Part shown: positions 9,329 through 18,908 of the stretch, piece by piece
Numbering within the stretch: position 1 is the stretch's first letter
Layout: each line of letters begins with the position of its first letter
Source: Dokdonella sp.
GTDB taxonomy: Bacteria; Pseudomonadota; Gammaproteobacteria; Xanthomonadales; Rhodanobacteraceae
Direction: 5' to 3'
DNA length: 64,000 bases
NCBI GenBank assembly: GCA_019634795.1
Contig: JAHCAR010000007.1
Coordinates: forward strand, 1-64,000
Made by a program: the position numbers and the translations under genes
Notes under the pieces: generated by a model
The model's input: only the letters and a program-made list of their open reading frames with translations
Told to the model about the DNA's origin: nothing
Databases searched by the model: none

Positions 9329-9820
9329 ATGTCCCGAGCCCACGGAAGCCGCCATCACTCGTTCGAACTCGACGCTCCGCTCGCCGACGTCCTGCCGCTA
9401 TTCACGGCCGAAGGAGAGCGCGCATGGGTACCCGGCTGGGCGCCAGAAATACTCAGCGGCCACGGCGAGCGCGGCAGCGCGTTCCGGACGCGCTCCGTGG
9501 ACGGAACGGTCAGTACCTGGATATGTTGCCGGTTCGATCCGGTTGGTGGCTGCGCGAGCTATGTGCGGATTGCCGAAGGGTCGAACATCGGAATCATCGA
9601 CGTGGACTGCGTCGCGCTCGGACCGACCCGCGCGCGCATCGATGTCACCTATACCCTGACGGCACTCGGAGAGGCGGGCGACGGGTTCGTGGGCGAATTT
9701 CTCGATGAAGGCACGTACCGCGCATCGATCGAGTCATGGAAGTCCCTGATCGATGCATACCTCGCAGGCGCTGCAACGGACAGCCACTCGGGCGGTCCGT
9801 CGCAGCGCCTTGCGTGCTGA
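9329..9820 (+). CDS. SRPBCC (START-like) domain protein
   Basis: A 163-residue protein that reads as one SRPBCC/polyketide-cyclase-like domain: an initial HHSFELDAPLADVLPLFTAEGERAW segment (binding-pocket helix), alternating beta strands, and a long C-terminal helix EGTYRASIESWKSLIDAYL. Members bind small hydrophobic ligands in a deep cavity. No signal peptide. An in-frame ATG lies 12 nt upstream (9317); the internal start at 9329 was taken because most family members begin near the HHSF strand, but this choice is not firm. Divergent from the small gene at 8978-9262. Confidence 0.75.
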   Translation: MSRAHGSRHHSFELDAPLADVLPLFTAEGERAWVPGWAPEILSGHGERGSAFRTRSVDGTVSTWICCRFDPVGGCASYVRIAEGSNIGIIDVDCVALGPTRARIDVTYTLTALGEAGDGFVGEFLDEGTYRASIESWKSLIDAYLAGAATDSHSGGPSQRLAC

Positions 9821-9829
9821 TCTGGCGAA

Positions 9830-10303
9830 TCAGTGCTCGGCGTCACCGCAGCGCAGGCCGTAGCTGGCGAATCCGTGGGCGCTTCCGTTCTCGACGTCGA
9901 CACTGACGAAGATGCGCTCCGGCGGAATGCAGCTGATCGAGAGCTGCGCGTCGTAGCTCGGCGGATACGGATAGCTCACACCGCCGATCGTCACGTTCCA
10001 GTTGTAGATGAGATTCTTGCCGGACGATCCGCACACCTCCGGCACTTCGACCGGAAAGGCGTCGCAGGTCACCGTGTGGCTCGCGGACGTGGCACAGCTG
10101 AGCTCGCCGTTCACGGGTGAGTTGACCTGCAGGGTTTTCGGGCAGTGGTAGGTTTTCTCGATGACCGCAAATGAGCCGTTCGAGCAATCGTGTGCCGGGG
10201 CGACCGTGCACACCTCAGGGGGGTCCGCGTGCGCGACCGACGCAGCCGCGAAAAGGCCAGCAGCCGAAACGGTTGAGGCGATCAGGGTGGCAAAGCGAAG
10301 CAT
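9830..10303 (-). CDS. exported Cys-containing hypothetical protein
   Basis: A 157-residue protein with a clear signal peptide (residues 1-25, MLRFATLIAS... ending VAHA-D). The mature part is short, beta-rich in appearance and has an even set of cysteines (VCTV, DCSN, YHCP, LSCA, VTCD, EVCG, ISCI, LRCG), suggesting disulphide bonds in the periplasm or outside. No family was recognised. GGAGA precedes the ATG. It lies downstream of the Ser/Thr kinase and ECF sigma factor genes on the same strand and might be part of their regulon, which is only a guess from position. Confidence 0.7.
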   Translation of the reverse strand: MLRFATLIASTVSAAGLFAAASVAHADPPEVCTVAPAHDCSNGSFAVIEKTYHCPKTLQVNSPVNGELSCATSASHTVTCDAFPVEVPEVCGSSGKNLIYNWNVTIGGVSYPYPPSYDAQLSISCIPPERIFVSVDVENGSAHGFASYGLRCGDAEH

Positions 10304-10453
10304 GGCAGGTCTCCAGTCAAGGGGTGAAAGGTATGAAGGTACCGACTCCCGGCCCTTCGGCAGACGACAGGCGGCCTCGATTGCCGCGTCGTCCGTGGCG
10401 CCGGCGCGACGAAGCCCGCAGATCATCTACTCGGAATCCGATGCGCCGTTCGA

Positions 10454-12997
10454 TCAGGTCGGAGCGTCGTCGACCGTCGGCCGGTTGCAATAGAGCTCCC
10501 GCGCTCGCCCTTCGAAGGTGCCGAGGTCCGGCTCGCGCCCCGATTTCGGGCAATCGAGAGAACCGAAGACGGCCTCGATCTGCCCGCGGAATACCCTGGC
10601 GATGTCGGGACCGGCTCCAGCGAGATCCGGCATGACGCCCTCGGGCAACAGCACTTCGCGCGCCACGCCCTTTTCGCCTCGCGCGATCAGCGACTTTGCG
10701 TACTCGATGCGGAAGAACGTGACCAACGGGTCAGCCGGATTGCGGGCGATGCTGGCCCCGGCGATCGCCTTGCGGAAGCCTTCGGCGCTGCTCGGATCGC
10801 TCGGATCGACATAGTTCTGCATGAGCGCCAGGTTGAAATACGAGCGTGCCGTGGCGACGTGGTTTTCACCGAGGCTCTCGGCGAAAGACTGCGCCGCCTT
10901 GCGATAGGGCTCCAGTGACTCGCCATAGCGCTGGGCCCGGACCAGGGCCAGTGCCAGCGTCGACCAGGCCTGCGCCGACACCGACGAGGTGCGACCGTAG
11001 AGCGACTCGATCCGGGGCGAAACCGTCTGTGCTTCCGAGATCGCCTCGTCGACACGCTTGAGATCCAGAAGCACATTCACGCTGCGAAGCCGTGTCAGCA
11101 GGACCGTCGCGTGGTTCGCGCCGACGACCGGCTCGAGTCCGCCGAGCAGGGACTGCAGGGTCGACATGGCTGCGGCCGGATCCGGTTTCTGCCGCTGCGC
11201 TTCAGCCAGTTGCCAATGCGCGTCTATACGCTCGATATCGTCGGTTTCACGCGGAAGCGCAGCGACGGCACGCGTCAGGAACGGTATCGCCTCGGCCGGC
11301 TCGCCGCGAGCGACCCAGAACTTGCCGCGCGCGAGCAAGACCAGCGGATCGCCCGGCTTCTGCCGCTCGAGACGCAGAAGTGCCGCCTCTGCATCCGGAA
11401 ACGCATGCCTGGCGACCAGCCGTCGGGCCTGCAGCAGCGACAGGCGCCAGGCCAGATTCTCCTGTCCGGCTTCGCGGCCTGCCCACTCGAGTGCCCGCAT
11501 CACGCCGGTGTCGTCGACGTCGACGACGCCGAGCGCGAGCTGCACGTCCGCGACCTTTTCGGCGAGCTCGGCGTAGACGTCCGGCTTGCCGTCGACGTGT
11601 TCGGAAATGCGTCGACTCGCCGCATCGAGAATGTTGCGGGCGCTGATGTCTCCACCCGACAGACCCGTGGGGTCGGCCGAGACAAAGGCTTCGCCGAGCA
11701 CGGACAGTGCTTCGCGAGCGCGATCGCGCTCCCGATTCGCGGCAATCGTCTCGCGCAGCACCAGTGCGAAGGCGACGCCGATACTGGCGGCGACGATGAC
11801 GACGGCGGCCGTTGCTATCGCATTCCGACGCAGGAATTTTCGCAACCGGTACAGGCGCCCGGCTCCGGCCGCGCGAACCGGACGGTGTTCGAGCCAGTTG
11901 ACCAGGTCCTCATCCATCGCGTCCGCGCTTGCATATCGGCTGTCGGGTTCCTTGCGCAAGGCCCGCTGGACGATGCTTTCGAGTTCGCCGGACAGCTGAC
12001 GCCGCCACGGTCGGACGTCGCGACCGGCCAGCTCCAGGCGCCGCGACTCGTCGAGGCTCGAGAATGCCTGCGCCATCGGTCTCGGCGGCGTGACCAGGAT
12101 CAGGCGCTCGATCTCGGCCGCGCGCTTGTCCTTCAGTTCGAAGGGGGGGCGCCCGCAAAGAAGCTCGTACAGCAAAGCTCCGAGCGAATAAACGTCGCAG
12201 GCAACGGTGATGGGTGCTCCGATCAACTGCTCGGGCGGCGCATAGGCCGGCGTGAAGAAGCGATCAGCCGTCGCCGTTGCGGCCACGTCGTTCGCAAGCG
12301 GCTTGGCGATGCCGAAGTCGAGCAGCCGCACACGCCCCTCGCCGTCGACCATGACGTTGGAGGGCTTGATGTCCCGGTGCACGACCAGCGCCTTGTGCGC
12401 GTGGCTCACGGCCGCCACGACTTGCCGGAACAGGATCACGCGTTCCACGACGCCGAGGTGTCGCGACGCACAATACTCGATCAGGCCGAGTCCGCGCACG
12501 AGCTCCATGGCCACGAATGGCGTGCCGTCCCCGGTTTCTCCGGAATCGAGCAGGCGGGCAATACCGGGGTGATCGAGTCGCGCGAGCAATTCACGCTCGA
12601 CCAGGAAGCGTTCGAGCGCACGACGCTGTCGCAGATCGGTGCGCAGGATCTTGACGGCCGCCTCCTGGCGGACTCCTCCGTCCTCACGCACGCCGCGGTA
12701 TACGCAGCCCATGCCTCCGCGTCCGATTTCTTCGGCGAGAACGAACCGGCCCACGCACGCAGGGATCGGCGCGTCGGGCGACGCCTCGACCTTCAGTGCC
12801 GCCGCGAGCAGGCTGACGGGAAGGCCCTCCGGAAGCGCGTCGTTGCCGGCTTCGCGCAACAGCAATCGCCTCAGTTCGGCGACGGTCGCGGCATCGAGAT
12901 CGGCGCGCGACGAAATCCACTGCATGCGCGCTTCCGGGGGCTCCTGCATGGCCTCGTCGAACAGCGCACGCAATGTGCGAAATGCCTCAGGATCCAT
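10454..12997 (-). CDS. membrane Ser/Thr protein kinase with TPR-like C-terminal region
   Basis: An 847-residue PknB-like kinase. The kinase domain spans about 84-375: glycine loop IGRGGMG (91-97), Lys116 in AVK, HRDIKPSN (207-214), DFG (227-229) and an APPE segment (253-256). A single membrane span follows (about 394-414), then a long helical region with repeated A-L-rich pairs typical of tetratricopeptide repeats. The kinase faces the cytosol, the repeats the periplasm. Its ATG overlaps the end of the ECF sigma factor gene by 11 nt, so the two are coupled and the kinase may act in the same signal path. Similar sigma/kinase pairs are frequent in Xanthomonadales and Planctomycetes. Confidence 0.92.
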   Translation of the reverse strand: MDPEAFRTLRALFDEAMQEPPEARMQWISSRADLDAATVAELRRLLLREAGNDALPEGLPVSLLAAALKVEASPDAPIPACVGRFVLAEEIGRGGMGCVYRGVREDGGVRQEAAVKILRTDLRQRRALERFLVERELLARLDHPGIARLLDSGETGDGTPFVAMELVRGLGLIEYCASRHLGVVERVILFRQVVAAVSHAHKALVVHRDIKPSNVMVDGEGRVRLLDFGIAKPLANDVAATATADRFFTPAYAPPEQLIGAPITVACDVYSLGALLYELLCGRPPFELKDKRAAEIERLILVTPPRPMAQAFSSLDESRRLELAGRDVRPWRRQLSGELESIVQRALRKEPDSRYASADAMDEDLVNWLEHRPVRAAGAGRLYRLRKFLRRNAIATAAVVIVAASIGVAFALVLRETIAANRERDRAREALSVLGEAFVSADPTGLSGGDISARNILDAASRRISEHVDGKPDVYAELAEKVADVQLALGVVDVDDTGVMRALEWAGREAGQENLAWRLSLLQARRLVARHAFPDAEAALLRLERQKPGDPLVLLARGKFWVARGEPAEAIPFLTRAVAALPRETDDIERIDAHWQLAEAQRQKPDPAAAMSTLQSLLGGLEPVVGANHATVLLTRLRSVNVLLDLKRVDEAISEAQTVSPRIESLYGRTSSVSAQAWSTLALALVRAQRYGESLEPYRKAAQSFAESLGENHVATARSYFNLALMQNYVDPSDPSSAEGFRKAIAGASIARNPADPLVTFFRIEYAKSLIARGEKGVAREVLLPEGVMPDLAGAGPDIARVFRGQIEAVFGSLDCPKSGREPDLGTFEGRARELYCNRPTVDDAPT

Positions 12998-13574
12998 CGA
13001 GGGAAAGGTCCATTTGCTCGGCCAGCCACGTTCGTGCGAATCGCCACTGCCGTCCGACCGTCGCGACCGAACTCGACATGACCTCGGCGATCGACTCGTT
13101 GGACAGTCCGCCGAACAGACGCAGTTCGACGACTCGTGCAGACTCCGCATCGAGCTCCTGCAGCCGCGTCAGCGCCTGGTCGAGTGCGAGCCAGTCGATC
13201 TGGTCGCCGACCGCCGGCTGCTCGCCGCTCGGAACGTCTTCCCAGCGCAATCCGATCGCGCCGGCCCCGCGCTTCTCGGCGGAGCGCTCGCGCAGGTAGT
13301 CGATGACGACGCGCCGCACGACCGTCGCCGCGATGGCGAAGAAGTGTCCGCGATTGCGCCACTCGACTTCGCGCTGCTGCTCGAGGCGGATATAGGCCTC
13401 ATTGACCAATTCGGTTGCCGACAGCGTCAGTCCGCTCGGCGCGCGTCTGAGCTGCACACCGACCAGACCGCGCAGGACTGGATACAGGTGCTCGGCCAGT
13501 TCATTCTCGGCGCGTCGATCCCCCTCACGCCATTCTGCGAGCAGATCCGTGATTCCGGCCTGATCACTCCGCAT
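12987..13574 (-). CDS. ECF-type RNA polymerase sigma factor, kinase-linked group
   Basis: A 195-residue sigma-70 family factor with region 2 (ELVNEAYIRLEQQREVEWRNRGHFFAIAATVVRRVVIDYLRERSAEKR) and region 4 (DAESARVVELRLFGGLSNESIAEVMSSSVATVGRQWRFARTWL, a helix-turn-helix). The sequence style matches the ECF group often encoded next to Ser/Thr kinases rather than next to an anti-sigma factor; none is present here. The ATG at 13574 is preceded by GGAAGG at 8 nt. It overlaps the downstream kinase gene by 11 nt. Activation by phosphorylation is inferred from this linkage. Confidence 0.9.
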   Translation of the reverse strand: MRSDQAGITDLLAEWREGDRRAENELAEHLYPVLRGLVGVQLRRAPSGLTLSATELVNEAYIRLEQQREVEWRNRGHFFAIAATVVRRVVIDYLRERSAEKRGAGAIGLRWEDVPSGEQPAVGDQIDWLALDQALTRLQELDAESARVVELRLFGGLSNESIAEVMSSSVATVGRQWRFARTWLAEQMDLSLDGS

Positions 13575-13773
13575 GTACGATACCTTCCGTAGATGAGCCT
13601 GTCGCGAGTATAGACGGCTTCGACGGGGAGTTCGTCGCTCGGCGGACTTGAGAACGTTTTCCATGTGATCGACTCGACACCGACATGACGCGGCGACCGG
13701 CGTGGCGGCCGCCGCGTGTTGCGAACCGGACGACCGATGACCAAGGTCGACCGGTTCACGGTGGGAGCAGATA

Positions 13774-14157
13774 TCAGAAGCCGAACAGCCCGCCGGTGCG
13801 GCAGTTGACGCCCTTCTGGGTCGATTCGATGTGACCGTTCGGATAGGTCACGGTCACGTAGATCGTGCCGTTGCCGTAGTTCGGGTAGTTCGGGCTGTCG
13901 CCCTGATGCGGCAAGCAACTGCCGGTGATCGAGTTGTACTGCGCCGGGTCAAGGAGAAGGTTGGGCGTGGCCGAGAACGAGTAGGTATAGCCGGGGCCCT
14001 CCGGAAAGGCTTCGGCCAGGAAATTGCCGTTGACGCTTTCGACTTGCAGGTTGGCAGCGCTGACGGCGCCGCACGCAGCGAGACCGACGAGGGCCAATGT
14101 GGCCGAACGGAGAACGGAGAAGGCGCGCTTGCGCGAAGCGTTTGCATTGAGAGTCAT
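13774..14157 (-). CDS. small exported hypothetical protein
   Basis: A 127-residue protein with a signal peptide (about residues 1-35, hydrophobic core ATLALVGLAACGAVSA-A). The mature part has two cysteines (SCLP, NCRT) and is rich in Asn, Tyr and Gly (NYPNYGNGTIYVTVTYPNG), like a small beta-sandwich. No family was recognised. AGGA lies upstream of the ATG. It stands upstream of the ECF sigma/kinase pair on the same strand, separated by about 200 bases; a comparable exported protein lies on the other side of that pair. Confidence 0.68.
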   Translation of the reverse strand: MTLNANASRKRAFSVLRSATLALVGLAACGAVSAANLQVESVNGNFLAEAFPEGPGYTYSFSATPNLLLDPAQYNSITGSCLPHQGDSPNYPNYGNGTIYVTVTYPNGHIESTQKGVNCRTGGLFGF

Positions 14158-14698
14158 GAGCGAGTTTCCTGTTTGATTGGATGGCGAGGCTCCGACCATT
14201 GCGAAAGACCGGGACCGATCCGGGTCGCTCGCAGTCAGTCACCTCGTCTGAACTACTCGGAGTCAGGGCACGCGATCGCTCACGCCAGCGCGAATAATTC
14301 TCAGCCGTCGGTTCGGGTCGGTGTCACGAGATGAGGAACACGCAGTCAGGACGGCGGCAAACGCGCTGATCCCCAGCGAGCGGGCATCCGTGGCTGGCGG
14401 AACGCGCAGCGCACCCGTCGTGACACCGCGACTCGCCCGTCAACGTCGGAGCGCAATGCCGACGTGACGCCGGGGCCGACACGGGGAGTGAGGAGGTGTG
14501 CTCGATCTCGGGTGGATCGCGCTCGCGCGCCGCGCAAGCGTGGAATCGCAGTGCGATGCGAATGTGACTGCGAACGCTGCGCGGGCGCGCAGGCACGTGA
14601 GAGTCCGTTCTCGACGTGCCGCCGGAGCAGCGCTCCGTCTGGTGACCGGGAGCTTGCCGATCCGTATCCGATGTACTCGGACACGGATCGGCAACGCC
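14158..14698. other. intergenic region with a long inverted repeat at its right end
   Basis: No convincing gene here. Reading frames through it have poor codon character and no recognisable product. At 14654-14694, directly after the stop codon of the large BNR protein gene (minus strand), an 18-bp inverted repeat with one mismatch encloses a 5-nt loop (arms start TTGCCGATCCGT and end ACGGATCGGCAA). It is a strong hairpin but no T-run follows on the minus strand, so termination would need Rho or the hairpin may protect the mRNA 3' end. Confidence 0.6.
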
Positions 14699-17600
14699 CT
14701 AAGGCTTCCAGTCCGGAACGCGACCCGGCGTCCACGGCGCACCGGCCGCGTCGGCCTCGTTCTCGAGTGCCGTCAGATCGGTCAGGATGAGCGAACGAAG
14801 CTGAGCCAGGACCGGCGCGAACTGCTGCGCGGCGATCTCGTAGTTGCGATGGTGCGTGGCCGTCGCGTCGGCGGTCGAGTACCAGTGCCCGTAGACGACC
14901 TGGTTGATGCGATCGACGATCGCCGGTGGCGTCGGCTCGCCGCGACTGGCGCGCACGCGGTCGCCGCTCAGGGCGATCTGCAGGTCCTTCAGGCGACCCT
15001 CGATGGCGCGCAGGCGTCCGGCCAGTGCCGGCGCGGCGGCCGGCGTGTCGGTCAGCGCCTTCTTCAGGTGATCGATGCGTTTCTGCGCTTCGTCGGCCGC
15101 GGCAACGGCACCGAGCGCGGCGCGCTGCAGCTGGCCGGTCTGGCGCTGGAACGCGAGCAGGGCTTCGCGATCGGCCGGCGGCAGGCTGTCGCCGCCGAGC
15201 GGCGCGGCCTCGAAGGTCTGCGTCCCGCCCATCGGCACGAGGGCGCCGTCGATGCGCGCGGCCATCGTCACCTGGTATTGGCCCGGCGCGACCAGTGGTC
15301 CGACCGGTTCCGGGTCCCAGGGATCGCGCTCGCCGGAAGCGAGATCGGTCGGCACCGCGGCCGGATAGCGCAGGTCCCAGGCCACGCGCTGCATGCCGGC
15401 CTTGGCCGGTGCCTCGATGCGGCGCACGACCTGACCGTCGGCATCGCTGACCGTGAAAACGATGACCGGGGCTTCCTCGCGCGCTTCGCGTTCGAGTTCG
15501 TCCCATGAGGGATAAGGCGTGTCCTCACCCTTCTTCGCGCGCTGTTTCTCGGCGTCCTGGCGGGTCTTCGCGCGCGACTTCAGTTCGTCCTTCAGGTAGT
15601 AGGTGAACACGGCGCCCATCGGCGGGTTCGGCGCGGTGAAGAACTGATCGCCGTTGAAGCCCTTGCCGGTGCCGCCGAACGGCGTGCTCTGCACATAGGT
15701 GAAGGCACGCTTGACCGGAAACAGCAGCGCCTTCTGCGCCAGTGCCGCATCGTCGATGGCGCGCAGTGGCGAGTAGTCGTCGAGCACGTAAAAGCCGCGC
15801 CCGAAGGTGGCCGCGACGAGGTCGCCCTCGCGCTGCTGGATGGCCAGGTCGCGGACCTGGATGGTCGGCATGCCGCCCTTGAGCTGGATCCAGCGCCGAC
15901 CCTGGTCGGGCGAGAAATATAGGCCGAATTCGGTGCCGGCGAACAGCAGGCCCGGCTTGACCGGATCCTCGACCACGGCATACACGGTGCCGCGTTCGGG
16001 AAGCCCACCGGTTATCGCGGTCCAGCTGCGGCCGAGGTCGGTGCTGCGCAGCAGGTAGGGTTTGAAGTCGCCCTGCTTGTGGTTGTCGAAGGCTGCATAA
16101 AGCGTGTTCGCATCGTGCGGCGAGAACAGCACGCGCGAGACGTAGCTGCGCTCGGGCACCCCCGGAAACTTGTCGAGACGCCGCCAGCTGCCGCCGCCAT
16201 CGCTGGAAATCTGGATCAGGCCATCATCGGTGCCGATCGCCAGCTGGCCTTCGACCTGGCTGCTTTCCGAGAGCGCGACGATGTTGCCGTAGAACGAGGT
16301 CGAGGTGTTCTTGGCCACTGCATCCACGCTCCACACGCGCCCCATTATCGGCAGCGTGTTGCGGTCGATCTGGCGGGTCAGGTCGGGGCTGACCGGGCGC
16401 CACGAATTGCCACGGTCGTCGCTGCGGAACAGGCGCTGGGCGGCGAAGTACAGGCGCGTGTGCTGGTGCGGGCTGATGATCAGCGGCGAATCCCAGTTCC
16501 AGCGCAGCGGCGCATCGCCGAGACCGGCCTGCGGCTGGATGTCGACCGTTTCGCCGGTGCGCCGGTCGTAGCGGACGAGCACGGCGTGCTGGGCCTGCGA
16601 GTAGACGATGTTGGCGTCGGTCGGGTCGACCACGGTCTGGAAACCGTCGCCCTCGAGGGTGATGAACCAGTCCGAATTGACGATGCCGTGGGCCGTGCGC
16701 GTGCGCGATGGGCCGCCGACCGAGTTGTTGTCCTGGGTGCCGCCGTAGATCGTGTAGAACGGAGTCGCGTTGTCGAGGCCGACCTTGTAGAACTGCGACA
16801 GCGGCAGGTTGCGGAACCAGCGCCAGGTGGCGCCGCGATCGAAGCTCTCGTAGACGCCGCCGTCGCAGCCGGCGAGCAGGTGGTCGGTGTCGTCGGGATC
16901 GATCCAGAGCACGTGGTTGTCGACGTGCTTGTGCTTTTCGCCGACGCGATGGGCACTCTTGCCGCCGTCCTCGCTGACATGCATCCAGGTGTCCATCGCG
17001 TAGAAGCGATCGACCACCTTCGGATCGGCAAACAGCTTGTTGTAGTACTGGCCCGTGGTCGGCCTGTAGTCGGAACGCTTTTCCCAGTTCTCGCCGGCGT
17101 CGGTCGAGCGGTAGGTGCCGCTGTCCTTGCCGGCCGCGTCCATGACCGCGTAGATCGTGTCGGGCGCGGCCGGCGCGATGGCCAGGCCGATGCGGCCGAT
17201 GTCGCCCTTCGGCAGGCCGTTGGTGATCGTGCGCCAGCTCTTGCCGCCATCGGTGGACTTGCGCAGGCCCGACTCGGGGCCACCGTTGATCACGGTCCAG
17301 ACATGCCGGCGGCGCTGGTAGGTGGTCGCATACATGACGTCGGGATTGCGCGGATCGAGATGCACTTCGGTCACGCCGGTGTCGGGCGAAGTCTCGAAGG
17401 CCTTCTTCCAGGTCGTGCCGCCATCGCGCGTGACGTAGAGGCCGCGTTCGCCGCCCGAGGACCACAGCGGTCCCTGCGCGGCCACCCAGACCACGTTCGA
17501 GTCGCGCGGATCGACCACGATCATCGAGATGTGCTCGGAGGTCTTCAGGCCCATGTTGGTCCAGGTGGTGCCGCCATCGAGCGACTTGTAGACGCCGTCG

Positions 17601-18004
17601 CCGTAGGAAACGCTGCGCTGGGTGTTGTTCTCGCCGCTGCCGACCCAGACCACCAGCGGGTTGTTCGGATCGAGGGTCACGCAGCCGAGCGAGTAGGAAC
17701 CCTGGTCGTCGAAGATCGGATTCCAGGTCGTGCCGGCGTTGGTCGTCTTCCAGAGGCCGCCGGTGGCCGCAGCCACGTACCAGACCGACTTGTCCTTCGG
17801 ATTGACCGCAAGATCGGCGATGCGGCCCGAGATCATGGCCGGACCGATTCCGCGCAGGGCGAGGCCGCTGAAGGTTTCCGGCTTCATCGGCCGGCTTGCC
17901 GATTTTCCGGCAGACTCGCGCGCATGCAGAAGAGGCGCCGCGAACAGGATCGCAAGCAACGCAGGCACGGTGAATTTCGACCACAACCCGAATGACTTCA
18001 TCAC
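14699..18004 (-). CDS. large exported BNR/sortilin-type beta-propeller protein
   Basis: A 1101-residue exported protein with a signal peptide (first ~28 residues, ending LLHA-R). The first ~730 residues hold repeated Asp-box (SxDxGxxW) units, for example STDGGKSW, RDGGTTW, SDDRGNSW, STDLGRSW, folding into one or two beta-propellers. This is the 'WD40/YVTN/BNR-like glycosyl hydrolase' family often annotated as sialidase-like, although catalytic sialidase residues are not evident. The C-terminal 250 residues contain a coiled-coil-like helical segment after a beta domain. An immediately adjacent second ATG at 18001 is equally possible. The role is unknown: perhaps polysaccharide or protein binding outside the cell. 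Confidence 0.85.
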   Translation of the reverse strand: MMKSFGLWSKFTVPALLAILFAAPLLHARESAGKSASRPMKPETFSGLALRGIGPAMISGRIADLAVNPKDKSVWYVAAATGGLWKTTNAGTTWNPIFDDQGSYSLGCVTLDPNNPLVVWVGSGENNTQRSVSYGDGVYKSLDGGTTWTNMGLKTSEHISMIVVDPRDSNVVWVAAQGPLWSSGGERGLYVTRDGGTTWKKAFETSPDTGVTEVHLDPRNPDVMYATTYQRRRHVWTVINGGPESGLRKSTDGGKSWRTITNGLPKGDIGRIGLAIAPAAPDTIYAVMDAAGKDSGTYRSTDAGENWEKRSDYRPTTGQYYNKLFADPKVVDRFYAMDTWMHVSEDGGKSAHRVGEKHKHVDNHVLWIDPDDTDHLLAGCDGGVYESFDRGATWRWFRNLPLSQFYKVGLDNATPFYTIYGGTQDNNSVGGPSRTRTAHGIVNSDWFITLEGDGFQTVVDPTDANIVYSQAQHAVLVRYDRRTGETVDIQPQAGLGDAPLRWNWDSPLIISPHQHTRLYFAAQRLFRSDDRGNSWRPVSPDLTRQIDRNTLPIMGRVWSVDAVAKNTSTSFYGNIVALSESSQVEGQLAIGTDDGLIQISSDGGGSWRRLDKFPGVPERSYVSRVLFSPHDANTLYAAFDNHKQGDFKPYLLRSTDLGRSWTAITGGLPERGTVYAVVEDPVKPGLLFAGTEFGLYFSPDQGRRWIQLKGGMPTIQVRDLAIQQREGDLVAATFGRGFYVLDDYSPLRAIDDAALAQKALLFPVKRAFTYVQSTPFGGTGKGFNGDQFFTAPNPPMGAVFTYYLKDELKSRAKTRQDAEKQRAKKGEDTPYPSWDELEREAREEAPVIVFTVSDADGQVVRRIEAPAKAGMQRVAWDLRYPAAVPTDLASGERDPWDPEPVGPLVAPGQYQVTMAARIDGALVPMGGTQTFEAAPLGGDSLPPADREALLAFQRQTGQLQRAALGAVAAADEAQKRIDHLKKALTDTPAAAPALAGRLRAIEGRLKDLQIALSGDRVRASRGEPTPPAIVDRINQVVYGHWYSTADATATHHRNYEIAAQQFAPVLAQLRSLILTDLTALENEADAAGAPWTPGRVPDWKP

Positions 18005-18166
18005 GACAAGGGCCCCCTTTCCATGAAGCGCCCAGCATACCTGCCCGGCCCGCCACCGGGCCTATGTCAATTGGCATGGTCGCGCAGCGCGGACCATCGG
18101 CAAGGCCATGGTCGAATGGCCGCGACGCCCGAGCCGGCCTAGGATAGGGCCAAGGAGGCTGCTTCC

Positions 18167-18907
18167 ATGCGAATCGGACTACTCACGGATCTGCACGCCA
18201 ATCGGGACGCCGTCGAGACCTGCATGGCGGCGCTGGAGGCGAGCGGCTGCCGGCAGTGGGTGTTTCTCGGCGATCTGGTCGGCTATGGGGCCGATCCGGG
18301 CTGGGTCGTCGATTTCGTGCGGGCACGCGTCGAGCAGGGGGCCGTCGCCGTGCTCGGCAATCACGACCAGGCCGTCTGGGTCGAACCGCCGGAGCTGACC
18401 AGTGCCGACAACCTGGCATCGGTCCGCTGGACGCGCACCCGGCTCGACGAGTCGCAGATACGGTTTCTCCGTGATCTGCCCCTGAGCGTCGAACAGGACG
18501 ATCGCCTCTACGTGCACGCCAATGCCTGGGAACCCGACCAGTGGGCCTATGTATCGAACCCGCTCGCGGCCAAGCGCAGCCTGGCCGCGACCACGCACTG
18601 GCTGACCCTGTGCGGTCACGTGCACGCGCCGGCGCTCTACTATGAACAAGGACACTCGGTGAGCTACTTCGAGCCACGCAGCGGCGTCGCCATTCCGCTC
18701 TCCAGCCAGCGTCGCTGGCTGGCGATTCCGGGATCCTGCGGCCAGCCGCGCGACGGCAATCCTGCCGCCGCCTGTGCCTGGTTCGACACCGATACGCGCA
18801 CGATCGCTTTCCTGAGGGTTCCCTACGACCATACACGCAGCGCCGCCGCGATCCGCGCGGCCGGGCTGCCGGCGTCCTTCGCCGATCGACTCGAGCGGGG
18901 TACCTGA
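18167..18907 (+). CDS. metallophosphoesterase (PPP/ApaH-like phosphatase)
   Basis: A 246-residue cytosolic calcineurin-like phosphoesterase. All metal-binding blocks are seen: DLH (8-10, LTDLHAN), GDLVGYG, GNHD, and the C-terminal GHVH. The fold is that of the bacterial protein phosphatase/diadenosine polyphosphatase group. GGAGG is present upstream of the ATG. One nucleotide separates its stop codon from the start of a kinase-USP fusion gene, so the two form an operon in which this phosphatase may reverse that kinase's phosphorylation; that partnership is inferred from position only. Confidence 0.88.
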   Translation: MRIGLLTDLHANRDAVETCMAALEASGCRQWVFLGDLVGYGADPGWVVDFVRARVEQGAVAVLGNHDQAVWVEPPELTSADNLASVRWTRTRLDESQIRFLRDLPLSVEQDDRLYVHANAWEPDQWAYVSNPLAAKRSLAATTHWLTLCGHVHAPALYYEQGHSVSYFEPRSGVAIPLSSQRRWLAIPGSCGQPRDGNPAAACAWFDTDTRTIAFLRVPYDHTRSAAAIRAAGLPASFADRLERGT

Positions 18908-18908
18908 G

